DNA of 64,000 bases from Streptomyces hiroshimensis. Its GTDB lineage: Bacteria; Actinomycetota; Actinomycetes; Streptomycetales; Streptomycetaceae. The stretch's first letter is position 1; the number at the start of each line of letters is the position of its first letter. Position numbers and translations under genes: made by a program. The stretch spans positions 186,001 to 250,000 of the forward strand of contig NZ_BMUT01000012.1 of NCBI RefSeq assembly GCF_014650335.1, read 5' to 3'. Below, in pieces: positions 59,228 through 64,000 of the stretch. The notes beneath the pieces were generated by a model that ran no database searches, was not told the origin of the DNA, and saw only the letters and a list, made by a program, of their open reading frames with translations.

Positions 59228-59845
59228 ATGGGTGCGGAGGGGCAGCAGGGCGGGCAGTGGGCCGATGTCACGCCCGATGCCGCGCGGCGGCTGGTGACCG
59301 CCGCCGTCGAGGCCTTCGCCGAGCGCGGCTACCACGCCACCACCACCCGCGACATCGCCGGCCGCGCGGGCATGAGCCCCGCCGCGCTCTACATCCACTA
59401 CAAGACGAAGGAAGAGCTGCTCTACCGCATCAGCAGCGTCGGCCACCGGCTCGCCCTCGACATCCTGCGCCGGGCGCGGGACTCCGCCGGCAGCCCCGCC
59501 GACCGCCTCTCCGAGGCCGTGCGGTCCTTCGTCCGCTGGCACGCCGAGCACCACACCACCGCGCGGGTCGTGCAGTACGAGCTGGGGGCGCTGGGCGAGG
59601 AGCACTACGCCGAGGTCGTCGCCCTGCGCCGGGACACCGACGCCGCGGTCCGCGCCATCGTCGAGGACGGGGTGGCCTCGGGCGACTTCGGCACCCCGGA
59701 CGTGCCGGGGACGACACTGGCGGTGCTGTCGCTGTGCATCGACGTCGCCCGGTGGTTCAACGCCGAGGGCAAGCGCACGCCGGACGAGGTGGGCGAGCTG
59801 TACGCGGACCTGGCGCTGCGCATGGTGGGGTACGCGGGGAAGTGA
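59228..59845 (+). CDS. TetR-family regulator
   Basis: 205 aa. HTH TTTRDIAGRAGMSPAALYIH, then YKTKEELL, followed by a TetR C-domain with VARWFNAEGKRTPDEVGEL near the end. The frame is open from ATG 59171, but TATGGT there looks like a -10 box, and ATG 59228 follows GGGAGAGCGGGG. AAGCGCTT (59149-59156), a palindrome just upstream, may be its operator. Targets unknown; it lies between the SDR unit and hmgA. Confidence 0.82.
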   Translation: MGAEGQQGGQWADVTPDAARRLVTAAVEAFAERGYHATTTRDIAGRAGMSPAALYIHYKTKEELLYRISSVGHRLALDILRRARDSAGSPADRLSEAVRSFVRWHAEHHTTARVVQYELGALGEEHYAEVVALRRDTDAAVRAIVEDGVASGDFGTPDVPGTTLAVLSLCIDVARWFNAEGKRTPDEVGELYADLALRMVGYAGK

Positions 59846-59905
59846 GCGCCCGGCCGGGAACCCGGCGTCGAAACCCGGTGCTCCGTACACGCCTCCCCTG
59901 ATCCA

Positions 59906-59949
59906 TTGACGCGCCCCGCCGGGAATCCTACGGTCTCCCATAGGAATCC
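59906..59949 (+). promoter_or_regulatory. hmgA promoter with overlapping inverted repeat
   Basis: TTGACG (59906-59911) and TACGGT (59929-59934) with a 17-bp spacer form a sigma70-type promoter. A near-palindrome, GGAATCCTA (59922-59930) with TAGGAATCC (59941-59949), overlaps the -10 and start region. It is a candidate operator for the GntR regulator encoded downstream. Confidence 0.6.
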
Positions 59950-59969
59950 ATCGGCGCTGGGAGCACGCG

Positions 59970-61310
59970 ATGAGCGGTACGGGCAACGAGCAGGCGCGGA
60001 AGGCCGCCGAGGGGCTCGCCTACTCGGCCGGTTTCGGCAATGAGCACAGCAGCGAGGCCGTCCCGGGCGCGCTGCCCGTAGGGCGCAACTCGCCGCAGCG
60101 GGCCCCGCTCGGGCTGTACGCGGAACAGCTGAGCGGCACGGCCTTCACCGAGCCCCGGCACACCAACCGCCGGTCGTGGCTCTACCGCATCCGGCCCTCC
60201 GCCGCGCACCCGCCCTTCACCCGCACCGGCAACGGGCACCTGGCCAGCGCGCCGTTCGCCGACGCCGTGCCCGACCCCAACCGGCTGCGCTGGGACCCGC
60301 TGCCCGAGCCGGCCGAGGGCACGGACTTCCTGGCCGGCCTGTGGACCCTGGGCGGCAACGGCGACGTCACCCAGCGCGCGGGCATGGCCGTCCACCTCTA
60401 CGCCGCGAACGCCTCGATGGACCGGGTGTTCGGCGACGCCGACGGCGAGCTGCTCATCGTGCCCGAGCGCGGCGGGCTCCTGCTGCACACGGAGTTCGGC
60501 CTGCTGCACGCCGGGCCCGGGCACGTGGCCCTGATCCCGCGCGGGGTGCGCTTCCGGGTGGAGCTGCTGGACGCCACCGCCCGCGGCTACGTCTGCGAGA
60601 ACTACGGACAGCCCTTCACGCTCCCCGACCTGGGCCCGATCGGCGCGAACGGGCTGGCGAACGCACGCGACTTCCTCGCCCCGGTCGCCGCGTACGAGGA
60701 TGTCGAGGGCCCCGTCGAGGTCGTCGGCAAGTTCTGCGGCAACCTCTGGAAGGCGACGTACGACCACTCGCCGCTGGACGTGGTCGCCTGGCACGGCAAC
60801 CTCGTCCCGTACGTCTACGACCTGCGCCGCTTCAACGTCCTCGGCTCCATCAGCTACGACCACCCGGACCCGTCGATCTTCACGGTGCTCACGTCCCCGT
60901 CGGACACCCCGGGCCTGGCCGGCGTCGACTTCGTCGTCTTCGCGCCGCGCTGGCTGGTGGGCGAGGACACCTTCCGGCCGCCGTACTTCCACCGGAACGT
61001 GATGAGCGAGTACATGGGCCTGATCGAGGGCGCCTACGACGCGAAGTCCGCCGGGAAGGGCGGCTTCGTCCCGGGCGGCGGCTCGCTGCACAACATGATG
61101 TCGGCGCACGGCCCGGACCGGGACACCTTCGACAAGGCGAGCGCGGCCGACCTCAAGCCGCAGAAGGTGGACGACGGACTGGCCTTCATGTTCGAGACGC
61201 GCTGGCCGGTGACCGCGACGGAGCAGGCCCGGACCGCCGGCCATCTCCAGACGCGCTACGACGACGTGTGGCAGGGTCTGGAGCGTCATTTCCGCCAGCC
61301 CCGCCCATGA
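59970..61310 (+). CDS. hmgA: Homogentisate 1,2-dioxygenase
   Basis: 446-aa Fe(II) ring-cleaving dioxygenase that opens homogentisate to maleylacetoacetate in tyrosine and phenylalanine breakdown. Family motifs: GFGNEHSSEA near the N-terminus, WLYRIRPSAAHPPF, LLHTEFGLLHAGPGH, and the iron-ligand region PPYFHRNVMSEYMGLI (His and Glu ligands) with a later His in the C-terminal part. ATG with GGGAG. The GntR gene starts 22 bases downstream, so the regulator is co-transcribed. Confidence 0.95.
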   Translation: MSGTGNEQARKAAEGLAYSAGFGNEHSSEAVPGALPVGRNSPQRAPLGLYAEQLSGTAFTEPRHTNRRSWLYRIRPSAAHPPFTRTGNGHLASAPFADAVPDPNRLRWDPLPEPAEGTDFLAGLWTLGGNGDVTQRAGMAVHLYAANASMDRVFGDADGELLIVPERGGLLLHTEFGLLHAGPGHVALIPRGVRFRVELLDATARGYVCENYGQPFTLPDLGPIGANGLANARDFLAPVAAYEDVEGPVEVVGKFCGNLWKATYDHSPLDVVAWHGNLVPYVYDLRRFNVLGSISYDHPDPSIFTVLTSPSDTPGLAGVDFVVFAPRWLVGEDTFRPPYFHRNVMSEYMGLIEGAYDAKSAGKGGFVPGGGSLHNMMSAHGPDRDTFDKASAADLKPQKVDDGLAFMFETRWPVTATEQARTAGHLQTRYDDVWQGLERHFRQPRP

Positions 61311-61332
61311 CGCCGTACGAGCCGGAGAGCCC

Positions 61333-62088
61333 GTGACCACCTTCGCCCCCGACTCCCTCGCACTCAACCGCAAGCTGCCGCTGTGGTATCAGGTGTCGCA
61401 GTCGCTGCGCGCCTCGATACTCGGGCGCTGCCCGAGCGACCCGCTGCGCCTGCCCACCGAGGACGCCCTCGCCGAGCACTACGGCGTGAGCGTGCTGACC
61501 ATGCGGCAGGCGCTGAAGGAGCTGGAGGAGGAGGGGCTGATCAGCCGGCACCGGCGGCGCGGCACCTTCATCGAGCCGAGCGCCCGCCGGGTCTCCCCCG
61601 TGCGGCTGCTCGGCTCGGTGGACGCCATCGTGGCGCAGCAGTCCGGCGAGCGGACCACCGTGCTGGGGCACGGGCCGGCGGCGGTCCCGGCGGAGCTGGC
61701 CGAGCACTTCCCCGGCCTGGAGGAGGCGGTGGTCTTCCGGCGGCTGCGCTGCGACGGGGAGTCGGGCGAGCCGACGAACTGGGCGGAGAACCTCGTCCGC
61801 CCGGAGCTCGCCGAGCGCATCGACCTGGCGGACCTGGCGCGCTGGCCGATGACGAAGGTGCTGCGGGACGCCGTGGGCGTGCGGATCAGCCGGATCACCG
61901 ACACCGTCGAGGCCCGGCTGGCCGATCCGGAGACGGCACGGCTGCTGCAGGTGCCGCTGCTGAGCCCGATCCTGCACTACACGGGCGTGACGTACGACGC
62001 CTCGGGCCGGGCGGTGGACGTGGCCCGGATCCGCTACCGGGGCGACCGCTTCTCCTTCAGCGTCACGCTGGAGGCGGAGGCGGACTGA
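61333..62088 (+). CDS. GntR-family (HutC/UTRA) regulator
   Basis: 251 aa. N-terminal winged helix (LPTEDALAEHYGVSVLTMRQ, then ALKELEEEGLISRHRRRGTF) and a C-terminal UTRA ligand domain (EAVVFRRLRCDGESGEPTNW onward, ending ARIRYRGDRFSFSVTLE). GTG with GGAGAG, 22 bases after hmgA. It probably represses hmgA through the inverted repeat at 59922-59949, with homogentisate or a breakdown product as inducer. The target is an inference. Confidence 0.87.
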   Translation: MTTFAPDSLALNRKLPLWYQVSQSLRASILGRCPSDPLRLPTEDALAEHYGVSVLTMRQALKELEEEGLISRHRRRGTFIEPSARRVSPVRLLGSVDAIVAQQSGERTTVLGHGPAAVPAELAEHFPGLEEAVVFRRLRCDGESGEPTNWAENLVRPELAERIDLADLARWPMTKVLRDAVGVRISRITDTVEARLADPETARLLQVPLLSPILHYTGVTYDASGRAVDVARIRYRGDRFSFSVTLEAEAD

Positions 62089-62284
62089 CGCGCCCCGGAC
62101 CGAAGCCGCCGGGAGCCGCCGGGCGGCTCACACCCTGCCGCGGCACGGCCTGAGGGCACACCGGAGAGGAGTGCCGGGACGCGCCACGGCGCCGTCCGGC
62201 CGCGCCCCGGGGAGAGGGTGGAGGGCCGACGGCGTCGCGCCGGTCGGTGGAACGGCGGTGGGGCGCTGCGCTCGGGGCCGGGGT

Positions 62285-62548
62285 TCAGTCGTGGTTGCCG
62301 AACAGGGAGCGACGCAGGCGTCTCAGCGGCGCCAAGAGGGAGACCTTCGCGGTCCGGCTCTGCTTGGTGCGCGCGTGATCACGCGTGGTCAGCTCGCGCA
62401 TCAGCAGGGTCGCCCCCTCGACTTCGCGCTGGGGCACGGCAGGCCCGCCCAGCACCGCGAGATGGCGGTCGAGGCGCGCGCTGGACGCGCCGCTGTTGCA
62501 GCTGATGGCAGGCACACGTGGCCTGCCGCGCATTGCTATCTGATCCAT
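62285..62548 (-). CDS. Small conserved hypothetical protein
   Basis: 87 aa. Basic, with MRGRPRVPAISCNSGASSAR and the C-terminal RRLRRSLFGNHD. ATG 62548 with GGGGAG 6 nt upstream. Good codon bias. I believe similar small proteins are conserved in Streptomyces but have no functional name for it. The 195-base gap to the GntR gene has nothing notable. Confidence 0.65.
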   Translation of the reverse strand: MDQIAMRGRPRVPAISCNSGASSARLDRHLAVLGGPAVPQREVEGATLLMRELTTRDHARTKQSRTAKVSLLAPLRRLRRSLFGNHD

Positions 62549-62788
62549 TGAGACTCCCCACCCGAACGAGGCACCCGGCTCAGGCAGGGTAACCCTACCG
62601 CCCCATTCCGTCACCCGCGCATCGGCGGGGCGGATTCACCACTCCGTCAAGGGCGTTGACGGGGCTGGCGTGAACCTGCCGTCACTGTCGGCGAGTTAGC
62701 GGGTCAAGGATATGCAGAAGAGGGGGCAATCACGCTCCGTTGCGGTAGATTCACCCCGAATCGCTCTCTTGGTGGAGGGGGCCCGTCG

Positions 62789-64000
62789 ATGAGCGGGACG
62801 TTCGGGGGCGGTCCGGAGGGCGCAGCGGTGCCGCCGGGCCGGATGGTGGCGGGCCGGTACCGGCTGCTGGAGCGGTTGGGCCAGGGCGGCATGGGCGTGG
62901 TGTGGCGCGCGCGGGACGAGGTGCTCGACCGCGAGGTGGCCGTCAAGGAGGTCAGGGCCCCTTCCGGCCTGCTGGAACACGAGATCCGGCAGCTGTACGT
63001 GCGCCTGGAGCGCGAGGCCCGGGCCGCGGCGCGCATCTCGCATCCCCATGTCGTCACCGTCTACGACGTGGCCGCCGAGGACGGGCGGCCGTGGGTCGTG
63101 ATGGAGCTGGTGCGCGGCCTGTCCCTGGCCGATGTGCTGGAGGCTGAGGGTCCGCTGGCCCCGGCGCGCGCGGCGCACATCGGCGCCGGTGTGCTCTCCG
63201 CGCTCCGGGGAGCGCACGCGGCGGGCGTGCTGCACCGGGACGTGAAACCAGGCAATGTCCTCCTCGCCAACGACGGGCGTGTCGTGCTCACCGACTTCGG
63301 CATCGCGACGGTCGAGGGGAACTCGGCGCTGACGCGGACCGGGGAGCTGGTGGGCTCGCCGGAGTTCCTGGCCCCCGAGCGCGCGCTGGGGCATCCGCCG
63401 GGACCGGGGTCGGACCTCTGGTCCCTCGGGGTGACGCTGTACGCGGCGGTGGAGGGCGTCTCCCCCTTCCGCCAGGACACCCCGCTCTCCACCATGCGGG
63501 CCGTGGTCGACCAGCAGCTCCCGGCGCCCGTCCGGGCGGGGGCGCTCGCGCCCGTCCTGGAAGGGCTGCTGCGCAAGGATCCCGCCCTGCGGCTCGGCGC
63601 CGAGGAGGCCGAGGGGATGCTGCGGGTGGTGGCGCAGGGCGGCACGCTCTCCGCCCCGGGCGCTCCGCCCACCGCCGAGGCCCCGACGGTCCCGGCGCAC
63701 CCGCGGCGCGATCCGCCCGCCGGCCCGGCGGCGTTCTCCGGGGAGCACGGCGCCGGCGGCGGCTTCGGCCCGCCGCCCGGTGCCGGACCGTACGGGCCCG
63801 CGGAACCTCCGGGAGGGATCGGCACCACCGGCGACGACCGGCGCCGCCGCCCGGGGCTGGTGTTCGCGGTGGCCGCCGTCGTACTCGCCCTGCTGGCGGG
63901 CGGACTGGCCTGGGCCTTCAGCAGAGGCGAGGGCGACAACAGCGGTTCGTCGTCGTCCGGCGCGGGCCCGTCCGCGCCGGACAAGCCGGACAAGAACGCG
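62789..64000 (+). CDS. Ser/Thr protein kinase (Hanks type), C-terminus cut by the window edge
   Basis: The first 404 codons of a membrane-anchored eukaryotic-type kinase. Gly loop RLGQGGMGVVWRA, catalytic Lys in EVAVKEV, HRDVKPGN catalytic loop, LTDFGIATVEG activation segment, GSPEFLAPERA. A Pro/Gly-rich linker (from about residue 290) leads to a transmembrane helix VFAVAAVVLALLAGGLAWAF (about 355-378), and the start of an extracellular Ser/Gly-rich region. The C-terminal sensor lies past the window. ATG with GGAGGGG. Confidence 0.93.
   Translation, partial: MSGTFGGGPEGAAVPPGRMVAGRYRLLERLGQGGMGVVWRARDEVLDREVAVKEVRAPSGLLEHEIRQLYVRLEREARAAARISHPHVVTVYDVAAEDGRPWVVMELVRGLSLADVLEAEGPLAPARAAHIGAGVLSALRGAHAAGVLHRDVKPGNVLLANDGRVVLTDFGIATVEGNSALTRTGELVGSPEFLAPERALGHPPGPGSDLWSLGVTLYAAVEGVSPFRQDTPLSTMRAVVDQQLPAPVRAGALAPVLEGLLRKDPALRLGAEEAEGMLRVVAQGGTLSAPGAPPTAEAPTVPAHPRRDPPAGPAAFSGEHGAGGGFGPPPGAGPYGPAEPPGGIGTTGDDRRRRPGLVFAVAAVVLALLAGGLAWAFSRGEGDNSGSSSSGAGPSAPDKPDKNA

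Noticed and set aside
62285..62548. Small protein considered as a RiPP precursor.
   Set aside because: No modifying enzymes nearby and a basic, non-leader-like sequence; it looks like a small conserved housekeeping protein.

Overview
The window is high-GC actinobacterial chromosome, almost certainly Streptomyces. The marks are two chaplin genes (one sortase-anchored long form, one short), mycothiol ligase MshC, the glycerol regulator GylR next to a MIP channel, cobalamin-dependent MetH, a Streptomyces-type SoxR, rare TTA (bldA) codons and many GTG/TTG starts. Gene content follows the S. coelicolor SCO1657-SCO1724 neighbourhood as I remember it; this synteny was not computed.

Layout. 1-1398: glpF (cut by the window edge) and gylR, both on the minus strand, with matching candidate GylR operators. 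1553-5190: metH with a structured leader and a 20-bp terminator. 5.2-7.1 kb: a SnoaL-like protein behind a SoxR/MerR-type promoter, then a TetR regulator coupled to a membrane protein. 7.1-13.8 kb: a Tat-exported SMP-30-like protein, mshC, three small conserved actinobacterial proteins, corA and a ferritin-like protein. 14-22.6 kb: an F420 oxidoreductase, an aldo/keto reductase coupled to a RecD2-like protein that has lost its ATPase motifs, an acidic protein, a DUF5703 protein, chpC, chpH and an M20 peptidase.

22.8-36.1 kb: a roughly 13.2-kb integrative element in tRNA-Leu(GAG), bounded by a 22-bp direct repeat. It has a tyrosine integrase, an excisionase-like protein, paired GTGACCAAC repeats at both ends and an internal serine recombinase. 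I found no replication initiator and no FtsK-like transfer gene. Its cargo has two parts. 26.2-29.4 kb looks like an immunity or conflict module: a HEPN protein, a small membrane protein, and a two-TM protein with an amyloid (RHIM-like) motif. 30.5-35.9 kb looks like an undescribed RiPP-type cluster: a 45-aa peptide, JmjC/cupin oxygenase, aldo/keto reductase, APH-fold kinase and two small proteins in one minus-strand operon, divergent from an XRE-TPR regulator that carries a TTA codon.

36.1-64 kb: chromosome again. It holds a [2Fe-2S] protein, an APC permease, a DMT transporter, a Nudix hydrolase, a MarR-MFS-oxidoreductase locus, an MBL protein, an APH plus acyl-CoA dehydrogenase pair, aldehyde and alcohol dehydrogenases, soxR, an amidase, a lipase-like protein, NamZ-type muramidase, an SDR with TetR regulators, hmgA with a GntR regulator, and the start of a Ser/Thr protein kinase. 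Short tandem repeats (17, 17, 14 bp and a nested array) cluster between 40.5 and 51.8 kb.
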